Origin: Oscillatoriophycideae cyanobacterium NC_groundwater_1537_Pr4_S-0.65um_50_18
Lineage (GTDB): Bacteria; Cyanobacteriota; Cyanobacteriia; Elainellales; Elainellaceae
Direction: 5' to 3'
Length of the DNA: 64,000 nt
Assembly (NCBI GenBank): GCA_016208305.1
Contig: JACQYI010000009.1
Span: 62,001 to 126,000 of the forward strand
Shown here: one piece after another, positions 38,824 through 47,187 of the stretch
Layout: every line of letters begins with the position of its first letter
Position numbering within the stretch: position 1 is the stretch's first letter
Program-made: the position numbers and the translations under genes
Notes under the pieces: model-generated
Told to the model about the DNA's origin: nothing
The model's database searches: none
What the model saw: only the letters and a program-made list of their open reading frames with translations

Positions 38824-39072
38824 ATGCTGTTTACACTGTCATCGTTGAAAGTAGGTGAGGTGGCTGTGATTGCCAACCTAATGACTGAGCAGGGGTTGCA
38901 CCACCGACTGTCAGCGTTAGGAATTCGTCCGGGTCGCCAAGTCTCTCTCCTGCGCCGCGCCTGGTTTTCTGGCCCTTTGCACCTGCGAGTGGGCACCACA
39001 GAGCTGATGCTTCGACACCAAGAGGCTCAACAGGTGTATATCAGAAGTGCTTATCTGGGAGTGGACGAATGA
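38824..39072 (+). CDS. feoA: Ferrous iron transport protein A
   Basis: This 82-aa SH3-like protein (LKVGEVAVIANLMTEQGLHHRLSALGIRPGRQVSLLRR) assists FeoB. GAGGAAA lies ahead of the start. Its stop overlaps the feoB start (ATGA). Presence in the nif cluster implies ferrous iron uptake is raised with nitrogenase synthesis. Confidence 0.92.
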   Translation: MLFTLSSLKVGEVAVIANLMTEQGLHHRLSALGIRPGRQVSLLRRAWFSGPLHLRVGTTELMLRHQEAQQVYIRSAYLGVDE

Positions 39073-40865
39073 AGCAGGTCGCTGTTTTAGGGATGCCGAA
39101 CACGGGCAAATCGACGTTCTTTAATCGATTAACTGGAGCTAGCGCCAGTATCAGTAACTGGACTGGGACAACTGTAGACCTGATGATGGCTCAGGTGCAG
39201 CTGGGTGAGGAGCAAGCGGAAGTGATTGACTTGCCAGGAATCTACGATTTGAGAGGTTTTTCTGAAGATGAGGAAGTCGTTCGGCAAGTTCTCAAGTCAA
39301 CCCCGCTGCATCTGGTTCTGCTGATTTTGAATACGAGTCAGATCGATCGCCAACTCAGCTTAGCTATTCAGGTCAAGCATTTGCGATTGCCGACCGTGTT
39401 GTTGCTCAACATGGCCGATGAAGCCCCGAAGTTTGGTGTGGTGGTAGAGGTCGAAAAGCTGGGGGCAGAATTGGGAATGCCAGTGGTTCTCATGAGTGCC
39501 AAACATGGGCAAGGCTATACGATCGCCTGCCAGGTGATTGCTGAAATGCTACATCGCCAGCAAGAGTCTGTCATAGCCACATTGTTAGAAGACCAGCTTG
39601 TGCCCGATCGCCAGATTGCGGAGGAGATGGGAAACTTACTGCAACGGACGGTGTCTGCGCCTAAACAGCTCAAGGAAAACAGGACTTCTCGGTTAGATCA
39701 AGTGTTGTTACATCCGCTGTGGGGGTTGCCCATCTTTTTTGCAGCTATGTTTTGCATGTTTCAACTTGTCTATACCCTAGCGACTCCTATTCAGGATATT
39801 TTGCAGCAGGGGTTAGATGGGTTCAAACAGATGGCTTTGATTCCCCTAATCGCTGGCTTGCCCACTTTCCTCCAGGCGTTTCTGCTGGAAGGACTGTATG
39901 ACGGGTTAGGCACCGTTGCAGCCTTTATTCCGGTAATTGTGCTGTTCTTTTTGGGGATGGCTGTGGTAGAAGATAGCGGCTATCTTGCGCGATCGGCCTT
40001 TTTAATGGATGCGCTGATGGCTCGCTTGGGATTGGATGGTCGCAGCTTTGTGATGACTCTGATGGGATTTGGCTGCAATGTCCCAGCCATTATGGGAACA
40101 CGCGTGATGCGATCGCCCGGATTGCGATTGCTAACCATGTTGGTGATTCCCTTCTCGCTCTGCTCGGCAAGGCTGACGGTATTCATTTTTATGACTGCGG
40201 CGCTGTTTTCTCCGAGCGTCGCTCCGGCAGTCCTATTCAGTCTCTATTTGGTAAGCTTTGCAGCCGCAATCTTAACCGCATTTCTGTTCAGAGGAAAGTA
40301 TCCCAATCAGGAACCCCTGGTGTTGGAGCTGCCTCCCTATCGATTGCCTACGTTACGGCAAATGCTGTTACGGTCTTGGCATGAAGTCAGACATTTTCTC
40401 CGCTTTTCCTATCGATTTATCATTATTGGCGTTGTCCTGATTTGGCTCCTGAATCATCTGCCTACGGATGTTCCCGTGGCTAGCGCTGAAAGCCTGTCAG
40501 GGTTGCTGGGTGAAGTAACTCAGCCGTTTCTGGCTCCCCTGGGCATTACCCCCCAGCTTGCCGTTACGCTGCTGTTTGGCTTTATTGCCAAAGAGGTGGT
40601 TTTAGGCGGATTGGCCGTCATCTATCAGCAAAGTGGAGATACGGCGTTAATGGGGGCGATCGCTCATCAAATCAACTGGGCGCAGGCTTACAGCTTCATG
40701 CTATTCACGCTGCTTTATACGCCGTGTTTGTCAGCGATCGCCGTACTCAAAAGTGAATCTAAGAGCCATCAGTTTACGCTGTTGTCTGTTGCTTGGTCAC
40801 TAGGACTCGCCTGGCTTTCTAGCTTTGTCTTTTATCAAACGGTTCAACTGCTAGGTCTAGTGTGA
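39069..40865 (+). CDS. feoB: Ferrous iron transporter FeoB
   Basis: This 598-aa protein is shorter than E. coli FeoB (773 aa), as is common in cyanobacteria. The G domain has G1 GMPNTGKST (residues 8-16), G3 DLPGIYDL, G4 LNMADE and G5 SAKHG. About seven to eight membrane helices follow, with the gate motifs MTLMGFGCNVPAIMGTRVM and VIPFSLCSARLTVF. It imports Fe2+ under low oxygen. FeoC is not seen. It lies directly after feoA. Confidence 0.93.
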   Translation: MKQVAVLGMPNTGKSTFFNRLTGASASISNWTGTTVDLMMAQVQLGEEQAEVIDLPGIYDLRGFSEDEEVVRQVLKSTPLHLVLLILNTSQIDRQLSLAIQVKHLRLPTVLLLNMADEAPKFGVVVEVEKLGAELGMPVVLMSAKHGQGYTIACQVIAEMLHRQQESVIATLLEDQLVPDRQIAEEMGNLLQRTVSAPKQLKENRTSRLDQVLLHPLWGLPIFFAAMFCMFQLVYTLATPIQDILQQGLDGFKQMALIPLIAGLPTFLQAFLLEGLYDGLGTVAAFIPVIVLFFLGMAVVEDSGYLARSAFLMDALMARLGLDGRSFVMTLMGFGCNVPAIMGTRVMRSPGLRLLTMLVIPFSLCSARLTVFIFMTAALFSPSVAPAVLFSLYLVSFAAAILTAFLFRGKYPNQEPLVLELPPYRLPTLRQMLLRSWHEVRHFLRFSYRFIIIGVVLIWLLNHLPTDVPVASAESLSGLLGEVTQPFLAPLGITPQLAVTLLFGFIAKEVVLGGLAVIYQQSGDTALMGAIAHQINWAQAYSFMLFTLLYTPCLSAIAVLKSESKSHQFTLLSVAWSLGLAWLSSFVFYQTVQLLGLV

Positions 40866-40911
40866 GGCAAATCCAGTGAACCTCACGGTTATCAAGTAGA
40901 GAGATGTTGGA

Positions 40912-41643
40912 ATGGCTGAACAACTGATTTCTAATGAGGCAGCATTAAGGATTGCGATCGCCTCACGGCTCTTTCCTGAGCTGTCCATGATCGATTTCAT
41001 CGAAGCGCTACAAACTTATCTAGAGGACATTTTAGATGAAAAAACTTTAAGTCGAATCACGGTCACTAACTTGAAAACAGCTCTTGGACAAACCTATGAA
41101 CTGGATGGGGAGGAACATGGAGAAGATGCAGATGCTGCCGATATTGCAGCCTTGAAACAGGCCGTGAGAATTCTCTGGGGCGATCTGGATGAGGTGGATC
41201 AGCTTCCCCCCATTGAATCTTATCAAGCGGGAGATATGCCCCATTCGATTCGGGTTGCCGTAGCCTCTAACCATCGAGAAAACCTAGATGGACATTTTGG
41301 TTCCTGTCTCCGGTATCTGATTTATCAACTCTCTTCTAAAGAAATTAGGCTGATCGACATTCGATCGGCGATCGAAGCTGATTTATCAGAGGATAAAAAC
41401 GCCTTTCGAGTCGGTTTGATTCGAGATTGTCCGGTTCTTTACATTGTTGCAATTGGTGGCCCAGCCGCGGGAAAAGTCGTCCAAGCGGGTATCTATCCCA
41501 TCAAAAAAGAGCTTGGAGGTGCGGCTAGACCCATATTAAGCGAGTTGCAACAAGCGATCGCCACCTCTCCTCCCCCGTGGCTGGCAAAAATCTTGGGCGT
41601 TGCAGAGGGCGATCGCGTCAAAAACTATAAAGGATGGGAGTAG
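40912..41643 (+). CDS. NafY-like FeMo-cofactor binding protein
   Basis: The 243-aa protein combines an N-terminal helical region (ALRIAIASRLFPELSMIDFIEALQ), like the DIMCO_N domain of Azotobacter NafY, with a C-terminal NifX-like domain (IRVAVASNHRENLDGHFGSCLRYLIYQLS, YIVAIGGPAAGKVVQAGIYPIK). NafY binds FeMo-cofactor and apo-MoFe protein during insertion. The same S-P-P-P-W-L motif near the end as in nifX is visible. Its 3' end overlaps the next gene by 10 nt. Confidence 0.88.
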   Translation: MAEQLISNEAALRIAIASRLFPELSMIDFIEALQTYLEDILDEKTLSRITVTNLKTALGQTYELDGEEHGEDADAADIAALKQAVRILWGDLDEVDQLPPIESYQAGDMPHSIRVAVASNHRENLDGHFGSCLRYLIYQLSSKEIRLIDIRSAIEADLSEDKNAFRVGLIRDCPVLYIVAIGGPAAGKVVQAGIYPIKKELGGAARPILSELQQAIATSPPPWLAKILGVAEGDRVKNYKGWE

Positions 41644-42293
41644 AGGTGAACACAAGCATGATCAGAACATTAGGTATCCCTCAATTTGATCAATGTGTCC
41701 TCAACATGGGCTTGATTAATCTCTGTAATCAAGCAAGCTACGTGGGGAGAGTTGTTCGTCGGCTGCATAACCTTCTGGACAGCGACAATGCGTTTGATGA
41801 TCCTTGGCGCAAACTGCACCAAATCATCCTTCACATTCCTCATCCAGACCAACTCTATGATGAGATTACGCTAGAAGCAGGACTGACTCAGGGCTATAAC
41901 ATTGAGGTGAAATCTGTTGCAGACCCCAGCCAGATTCCCTACAAAGTTCCCCAAGGTGGGCAGTTTGTAGTAGTAATGAAGCAAAAAGCGGTAAACGATG
42001 GGTTTACGATCGCCGCTACTGGTTTTTTCATCCGTCCTATTGCTTTACTCAGTTTGGACTTGATTGTAGATGCTACAACGCCTGAATATCATTCCATTGT
42101 TGTTAAGCATCCCATCATTCGTGACTATCCATCGGGGTGGGAAAACCAGCTTCACCAATACCTCAATCAAACTTTGCCCTATGAAGCCTTGCCTAATCTA
42201 GTGGGCTATGTTGACCAAGCCTTGAACTCCGACTATCGTCCTCCTAGCTGGGATGAAGTCTACCTAGCAGCCAAAGGTTTTACTGGGCTGTGA
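41634..42293 (+). CDS. Unrecognised 219-aa nif-cluster protein
   Basis: I do not recognise this family. It is soluble, with a helical first half (NLCNQASYVGRVVRRLHNLL, WRKLHQIILHIPHP). The second half is mixed, with FVVVMKQKAVNDGFTIAATGFF and HSIVVKHPIIRDYPSGWENQLHQ. No Cys cluster or catalytic motif stands out. The start overlaps the NafY-like gene by 10 nt, so translation is coupled, and fdxB follows on the same strand. An internal start at ATG 41658 (MIRTLGIP) is a possible shorter form. Context points to nitrogenase assembly or electron supply. Confidence 0.7.
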   Translation: MGVEVNTSMIRTLGIPQFDQCVLNMGLINLCNQASYVGRVVRRLHNLLDSDNAFDDPWRKLHQIILHIPHPDQLYDEITLEAGLTQGYNIEVKSVADPSQIPYKVPQGGQFVVVMKQKAVNDGFTIAATGFFIRPIALLSLDLIVDATTPEYHSIVVKHPIIRDYPSGWENQLHQYLNQTLPYEALPNLVGYVDQALNSDYRPPSWDEVYLAAKGFTGL

Positions 42294-42354
42294 GGGGAGG
42301 GTTTTACCGAAAGCTCAACTTTGCACCCTGACAGCTCCTCTAAGCCCGTTTCTA

Positions 42355-42361
42355 TACTCAA
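42355..42361 (+). promoter_or_regulatory. TACTCAA motif near fdxB start
   Basis: An exact copy of the motif repeated in the nifP-nifB control region lies 29 bp before the fdxB ATG. A single 7-mer can arise by chance, so this is weak. Confidence 0.25.
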
Positions 42362-42389
42362 TTACTACTTCATTTTAGGAGACAAAAAC

Positions 42390-42689
42390 ATGACGACATT
42401 TACTGGGTTAACTTTTGGGGGCAGCGTTTGGACTCCCAAATTTTTACAAGCGATCGCTCTTGATCGGTGTATCGGCTGCGGTAGATGCTTAAAGACCTGC
42501 GGACGTGGGGTAATGGAATTGCGCGCGCTCAATGAAGAGGGAGAGTTTGTAGAGAGTGACGATGAAGATGAAGAATTTGAGCGTAAGGTCATGACCATTG
42601 CTAACGCGGGCAATTGCATTGGTTGCGAAGCCTGTGCTAGGGTTTGTCCTAAAAACTGTCAAACCCATACTGAGTTGGCGATCGCCTAA
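42390..42689 (+). CDS. fdxB: Nif-type ferredoxin III, 2[4Fe-4S]
   Basis: The start is ATG 42390 after AGGAGA (99 aa); the longer frame from 42321 is not supported. Two 4Fe4S motifs are seen: Cys27/30/33/37 ([11 protein letters not shown]) and Cys76/79/82/86 ([11 protein letters not shown]), separated by an acidic stretch (SDDEDEEF). This matches nif-specific ferredoxin III, FdxB. It may support NifB or nitrogenase with electrons. fdxN is missing in this cluster, so FdxB might cover that role. Confidence 0.92.
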   Translation: MTTFTGLTFGGSVWTPKFLQAIALDRCIGCGRCLKTCGRGVMELRALNEEGEFVESDDEDEEFERKVMTIANAGNCIGCEACARVCPKNCQTHTELAIA

Positions 42690-42691
42690 GC

Positions 42692-43318
42692 ATGAATCAA
42701 TCTACTCACGCTCAACTGTCTGGGCAACATTGGGTTAAGTATTATCAGGCGGTAGCGGGTCGTCCGCCGCGTGAAACGCTGCTGAAAGCGTTGGCATTGG
42801 ATACAGAGCCGTGGCTTGACCCTCCTCGTCTGGCAGTAGATTTGGGCTGTGGCGACGGCCGCGATACGGTAGAACTACTGCGTCGAGGCTGGCGTGTTTT
42901 AGCCATTGATGCAGAGCAAGAAGCATTCGATCGCCTGCTCGAACGTCCCGATCTGCAACGCGATTTACTGCAAACTCAACGGATGCGCTTTGAAAACTTG
43001 ACGTTACCCGTCTCAGTGGATTTGATCAATGCCAGCTTTTGTCTACCCTTTTGTCCACCTGCCGATTTTCAGTATCTTTGGGACACTATCGTGACATCGC
43101 TCAACACAGGGGGGCGGTTTTGTGGGCAGTTGTTTGGCGATCGCGATTCTTGGGCAATTTATCCTCAGCGGACTCACCACACACGCCAACAAGTTGAAGC
43201 CCTTCTGCAATCCTTTGAGGTTGAATGGCTGGATGAAGAAGAACATCCGGGAGTAACAGCGATCGGGGAGGAAAAGCACTGGCATCTTTTCCACATTGTG
43301 GCTCGTAAAAAAGCCTGA
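42692..43318 (+). CDS. Class I SAM-dependent methyltransferase
   Basis: This 208-aa protein starts two bases after the fdxB stop. It has the SAM-binding motif AVDLGCGDGRDTVELLRRGW (near residue 48) and acidic motif II LAIDAEQEAF, like small-molecule methyltransferases of the TehB/UbiE type. The substrate is unknown. A strong terminator follows, so it closes the rightward nif transcript. Confidence 0.85.
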   Translation: MNQSTHAQLSGQHWVKYYQAVAGRPPRETLLKALALDTEPWLDPPRLAVDLGCGDGRDTVELLRRGWRVLAIDAEQEAFDRLLERPDLQRDLLQTQRMRFENLTLPVSVDLINASFCLPFCPPADFQYLWDTIVTSLNTGGRFCGQLFGDRDSWAIYPQRTHHTRQQVEALLQSFEVEWLDEEEHPGVTAIGEEKHWHLFHIVARKKA

Positions 43319-43336
43319 TCTAAAGGCAGCGTTCTG

Positions 43337-43372
43337 AGATCTCCGATTTCTGAGAGAAACGGAGATCTTTTA
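43337..43372 (+). terminator. Terminator of the rightward nif transcript
   Basis: AGATCTCCG (43337-43345) pairs with CGGAGATCT (43360-43368), then TTTT. It follows the methyltransferase stop by about 20 bp and separates it from the convergent mop gene. Confidence 0.85.
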
Positions 43373-43376
43373 GTGT

Positions 43377-43586
43377 TTAATCGATCGCGACGATTACATC
43401 ACTGGCTTTAATAACCGCATAGGCTTGCTTCCCTACACTTAAACCTAACTTCTCCGCTGAAGTTTTAGTGATAACGGCAGTAATTTCAACATCTGCTGCA
43501 ATTTCTAAAACAACTTCTGTACTCACGGCTCCAACTTCGATCGCTTTAACGGTTCCTTTGAGAGCATTACGCGCACTAATTTCCAT
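43377..43586 (-). CDS. mop: Molbindin, molybdenum-binding TOBE protein
   Basis: This 69-aa protein is a single Mop/TOBE domain: MEISARNALKGTVKAIEVGAV, then VVLEIAADVEITAVITKTSAEKLGL and the C-terminal VIKASDVIVAID. It binds molybdate or tungstate in oligomers and stores Mo for FeMo-cofactor. It is transcribed opposite to the nif arm. A short inverted repeat (AGTGAA...TTCACT) at 43610-43630 lies just ahead of its start and might be an operator. Confidence 0.93.
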   Translation of the reverse strand: MEISARNALKGTVKAIEVGAVSTEVVLEIAADVEITAVITKTSAEKLGLSVGKQAYAVIKASDVIVAID

Positions 43587-43952
43587 GTTCAGCTCTTTAA
43601 TTTAATTGAAAGTGAACGTCATTTCACTCTCACTTTGCATGAATATATTACCACCCTAAAACCATATCTATTGACATGAATATTGCATAACCAAGGGAAG
43701 AATGTAAGATAAAAAGAACTTATTAATAAATCTATTTTTAGACTCAGTGACGTTCTGTGAAGTTAATTTAAGCCATTGCAAAGATGTCTTGGCTTTGCGC
43801 TCATCCTTCCGGATAAAAAAGAATGTTGTTGCGTCTAGCAGAAGTCGATAATGAAGAAGATGCAAAATTAATACTTATACCCCTATCTGGAAATACCTGT
43901 ACGGTATCTCGTTCCTAATTTTAGATCTTGATGCTGAAAGGTTTTTAGGAGC

Positions 43953-44020
43953 TGAGTACAGGCTTAATAGGTTTAACCAGAGCTACTAAACTCTACTCAA
44001 ATCGAGCAATATGATACAAA
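43953..44020 (+). promoter_or_regulatory. Nif-type composite motif upstream of the 117-aa gene
   Basis: TGAGTACAGGCT (43953-43964) is identical to 23598-23609 before nifB. TACTCAAATCGA-N6-TGATACAAA (43994-44020) matches 23168-23194 in order and spacing: the first 12 bases are identical, the spacer is six bases in both, and six of the last nine match. The rest of 43587-44069 has no gene I accept. Confidence 0.7.
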
Positions 44021-44069
44021 TAAAGTGGGACTACCAACATGATTCTTCGCTCGGCTCATTTCACCTATC

Positions 44070-44423
44070 ATGCTAACAGAAACCCATTTGATTCAAGAAT
44101 TTACGACTCTGGTTGAGCGCACTTATCCTCAAGCTGGAGATCTGTTGCGTCACTGTCACATCAAGCTAGTCACGGCTCACTGGGGACAACCCCCTCGACG
44201 CTTGGATTACATGGCAATCTACTCTCCTGATAGGTTATTTCAGGCTGTCTCTGAGCAAAAAGAAGCCTTCAGCACCATCTCCCGGTATATGGGACTGGCA
44301 GACTCTGTTTGTATTAATGCGAATCGCCTGCTCCGCGATCCAAAGTCAAAATTGAAACGTGAAGCACCCCGCTTCTGGTTAGAACTGCATCGCCTCTTAC
44401 CGACTCAACCCCCTGAAAGTTAG
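44070..44423 (+). CDS. Unrecognised 117-aa protein, likely nif-regulated
   Basis: I know no family for this small soluble protein, which contains LVERTYPQAGDLLRHCHIKLV, PPRRLDYMAIYSPDRLF and a helical C-terminus (REAPRFWLELHRLLP). It lies at the right end of the nif region. The start has no clear ribosome-binding site (CTATCATG). The upstream DNA carries the same composite motif as the nifB-nifP control region, so expression with nitrogenase is likely. A role is not evident from the sequence. Confidence 0.65.
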   Translation: MLTETHLIQEFTTLVERTYPQAGDLLRHCHIKLVTAHWGQPPRRLDYMAIYSPDRLFQAVSEQKEAFSTISRYMGLADSVCINANRLLRDPKSKLKREAPRFWLELHRLLPTQPPES

Positions 44424-44512
44424 CTTGGTAGGATGCAAAATAGAGTTTTTGAAAAGCTTAAGTTCGTTTTGATGCAGTAAGGTGATTCGGCGGCTGTTGA
44501 TTGGCTAAAGGT

Positions 44513-45028
44513 TCAATTTGTTTTAGCCTGCAAGAGCAGGTCCATCAGATGCTCATCATAAAATTGACCTTGATTAGAAAAAGCTTCATGTTCTGTTCCG
44601 TAGATGCAGAACCCCAGCGATTTGTAAAGTTGGATGGCGGCGTCTTGGGCTGTGATAACTGTTAGATGTATTCTCCGTAAGCCAGCATCTTGTCGAGCAC
44701 GGACAAGAACTTCAGTTGCTAGTGCCCGTGCGAGTCCATGCCGCCGAAAGTCAGGTCTAACATAGAGTCCAGCGATAAAACCACGATGCTTCTCATTAGC
44801 TTCTTCAAAACGTGAAAAGCGTATAGTGCCAACGAGACTATCATCCGAAAAAGCTCCAAGAATATATGTATCTTCAGATTCTTGGAGACGTAAAACCATT
44901 GCTTCGAGTGCAAGCTTTTCTTCTTTTTCGGCTGGAGTCCCAAATGCAGGCGGCTGCTCATGCAATGCAGCCAAACGGAGTAATCGATATTTCTTTACGT
45001 CTGTGGGCGTGAGGGTTCGTATTGTCAT
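44513..45028 (-). CDS. GNAT-family N-acetyltransferase
   Basis: The start is set at ATG 45028 (171 aa, MTIRTLTP...), dropping 13 residues of a longer frame. Family features: IRTLTPTDVKKYRLLRLAAL at the N-terminus, FIAGLYVRPDFRRHGLARAL (acetyl-CoA-binding R-x-x-G-x-A) and LTVITAQDAAIQLYKSLGF. The substrate is unknown. It is the first of several leftward accessory genes and is not part of the nif region. Confidence 0.88.
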   Translation of the reverse strand: MTIRTLTPTDVKKYRLLRLAALHEQPPAFGTPAEKEEKLALEAMVLRLQESEDTYILGAFSDDSLVGTIRFSRFEEANEKHRGFIAGLYVRPDFRRHGLARALATEVLVRARQDAGLRRIHLTVITAQDAAIQLYKSLGFCIYGTEHEAFSNQGQFYDEHLMDLLLQAKTN

Positions 45029-45263
45029 GCTCTGCCTTAAACCATATCCAGTACGGCAATGCTGCACGCGGCAGCCGAACTACTCATTAGCAAGGGTTAG
45101 GGGTAAGTGACAATCTTTAAATACTGCTCCACTCTATAGTTAGAGGAGCATAGCGTTCCTGTTGGCTGCCCATAACTTTTATATACCCAAGGTTTCCTGC
45201 CAGTCCGCTTCAATAGAGCTGTTATGCCGTTTAAGGAACAAGATAACTTGACTTTACGGATCG

Positions 45264-45890
45264 TCAGAAAAATTTCACGAAGAAAACTAAAATAGATACT
45301 GTGAAAGGGATGATAGCCATGAAAAGAAATCGCATTGACCGTCTCAAATTATTCCATGAGCTAAGATGAAGTCGTGTTCCGTAAAGTAGAGTACCCGAAG
45401 CAGATTTAATCAACTGGTTCGGTGTACTACTCTTAAGTTCTTCTTCAAATAAACTAACAGCATTGCTAAAGTCTTTGAATTTACGCTCCTTTTTGTCATA
45501 TAAGAAATATGAGTTTCTGGCTCCTAGTGCAAAAAATTTAAGCTGGTCAGAATCGTTAATCTGAAATGCTTTAAATGGCTTCTTCCAAATGGATTGACCC
45601 GCAGCCGTCACAGCATAGAGAATAGAAAATGCTAGTAAAACCACTGTAACACTAGTACAGATAATAAAAATAAGTTTCTCATAACTGTTTTGAGTAATAT
45701 TTGATGGGAATCTTTCTATTAAGAATGTAATTCCAGCTAGGAGAAAAGCATCAGCAGTTACAATAACGGAAGCTCTATCGGAAGTGGATGACCTTAAACT
45801 ATTCTGATTGTCAATTAACCACTTAATTAATTCCAACTGATCATCAGCATTCATATCTTTATTCTTTCCCCTTCTTTGGGTTATGTTCAA
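45264..45890 (-). CDS. Membrane protein resembling SLATT/Pycsar-type effectors
   Basis: The 208-aa protein has a short cytoplasmic N-terminus, a helix leading into DRASVIVTADAFLLAGITFL (first membrane segment), a second segment (LIFIICTSVTVVLLAFSILYAV), a soluble middle region, and a C-terminal segment (FLFMAIIPFTVSILVFFVKF). The helix-plus-paired-membrane pattern is that of SLATT and Pycsar-effector families, which disrupt membranes in antiviral defence. No nucleotide cyclase or sensor gene is adjacent, so the role is uncertain. The region is AT-rich relative to its neighbours. A later start at M13 (MNADDQLE) is possible. Confidence 0.6.
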   Translation of the reverse strand: MNITQRRGKNKDMNADDQLELIKWLIDNQNSLRSSTSDRASVIVTADAFLLAGITFLIERFPSNITQNSYEKLIFIICTSVTVVLLAFSILYAVTAAGQSIWKKPFKAFQINDSDQLKFFALGARNSYFLYDKKERKFKDFSNAVSLFEEELKSSTPNQLIKSASGTLLYGTRLHLSSWNNLRRSMRFLFMAIIPFTVSILVFFVKFF

Positions 45891-45927
45891 ATAATTTTAA
45901 CGGTGCTCCTTGGTGGAGGCTTGCAGC

Positions 45928-47172
45928 TTACCCAGAAGAAGAGATCGCGACAAAGGCAACGTTCATGCGTAGAATTTCCAGAGCTAGATCGTAGTTAATG
46001 CGATCGATCGTGTCACGGATAGAGTGAACACCGTCATTAGCACCGTCGGCTCCCTCGATCGTCAATACAGCCGGAATTCCGTTTTGAATGAAAGGAACAT
46101 GATCGCTGTCGTAGGGGTTGAGAGAGGTTTGAACGTCGAGCTGCGTGTAGGTAGTTGCCGCAGCCTGTAAACCCTCCATAACATTTTGCGATATGGGAGC
46201 ACCTTCAAGTAATACGCTGGGAGAAGGGCCATTCAAACAACCAATCATATCCATGTTGACGACGGCTCGAATTCTCTGCTGCTCTGAAGCCGAGAGATGG
46301 GCGACGAACTGCTGGCTGCCAAATAGCCCCTGCTCTTCTCCGCCAAAAAGAACAAACCGTAAGTCATGCTGGCTAGAGTGATTTTGGAGGACATTAGCCA
46401 TCTGAAGCAGACCTGCACTGCCGCTGCCATTATCATCGGCACCTGGCGAGATCGCTAAAGGCCCATCCTTGTGATTGATGGAGTCCAAGTGAGCAGTGAC
46501 TAGGACAATATCCCGTTCGCCCATGCCGCTGCCCAGTTTATCCGCAATGACATTCTGACTGGTGCTGCCATTAACCGTAATGCTTTGTAATTGAGTACTA
46601 TAGTTCATCGCTGCCAGTCTCCCTTGCGCCCAAGTCGCCGCATTGGCATAGTGAGTGCTTGTCGAGAAGCGGGTTGGGTATGACACAAGTTGAGTCAGAT
46701 CTGCTTCTAGGCTCGCTCGCGACACTTGGTTAACCAAATTCTGGATCGACGCGACAGGCGCGGCTGCATCGGTTCGCTCGCTCACTTTGAAAACGATTTG
46801 ATTATCCTCTAGGGGACGGAGCGTAAAACAGGGCAAATTTCCTACTTCGATCTGTTGAGCCTGCTTAGGATCGAGTTCGACGAGTAGAAAACGTCCGTGA
46901 TCTACGATAACGGGAACTTCTGGATGCTCTTGCTGAAAAAGGCGTCCCTTCTGCACTACCAAGTACATATTCTCTCTGTTTACAGTTGTGGGATATTCCT
47001 GCAACGGGAGAGTTCTTTGCGCCGCACGCCCCACAAGCCCTGTCCATTGGTTTTCATCCGTGTAGAGCAGCAGTTCGTTTCCAAACTGTACCCAGGAAGC
47101 ACCCAGTGATCCGGCTGTCTCTAACTGTGCGCTACGATTACCGGGTGATAAGTAATATTTGGCTAGCTTCAT
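45928..47172 (-). CDS. M28-family zinc aminopeptidase
   Basis: This 414-aa protein has an N-terminal ~140-residue region followed by an M28 catalytic domain with the expected zinc ligands: VTAHLDSINH, GADDNGSGSAG, LFGGEEQGLFGS, VVNMDMIGCL and DSDHVPFIQNGIP. It would cleave N-terminal amino acids. No clear signal peptide is seen, unusual for the group. It starts a few bases from the stop of a HAD-like gene on the same strand. Confidence 0.9.
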   Translation of the reverse strand: MKLAKYYLSPGNRSAQLETAGSLGASWVQFGNELLLYTDENQWTGLVGRAAQRTLPLQEYPTTVNRENMYLVVQKGRLFQQEHPEVPVIVDHGRFLLVELDPKQAQQIEVGNLPCFTLRPLEDNQIVFKVSERTDAAAPVASIQNLVNQVSRASLEADLTQLVSYPTRFSTSTHYANAATWAQGRLAAMNYSTQLQSITVNGSTSQNVIADKLGSGMGERDIVLVTAHLDSINHKDGPLAISPGADDNGSGSAGLLQMANVLQNHSSQHDLRFVLFGGEEQGLFGSQQFVAHLSASEQQRIRAVVNMDMIGCLNGPSPSVLLEGAPISQNVMEGLQAAATTYTQLDVQTSLNPYDSDHVPFIQNGIPAVLTIEGADGANDGVHSIRDTIDRINYDLALEILRMNVAFVAISSSG

Positions 47173-47187
47173 TATTAGCCTCCTGTG

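Noticed and set aside
42390..42689. CnfR/PatB regulator
   Set aside because: The two 4Fe4S motifs are suggestive, but at 99 aa there is no helix-turn-helix domain; it is nif ferredoxin III (FdxB).
43668..43865. 65-aa leftward frame upstream of mop
   Set aside because: No family features or ribosome-binding site; it lies in the AT-rich promoter region of mop.
45070..45263. Possible integron attC site between the GNAT and SLATT-like genes
   Set aside because: Short motifs resembling GTTRRRY were checked but no matching R' and R'' pair or stem could be found, and no integrase is present.
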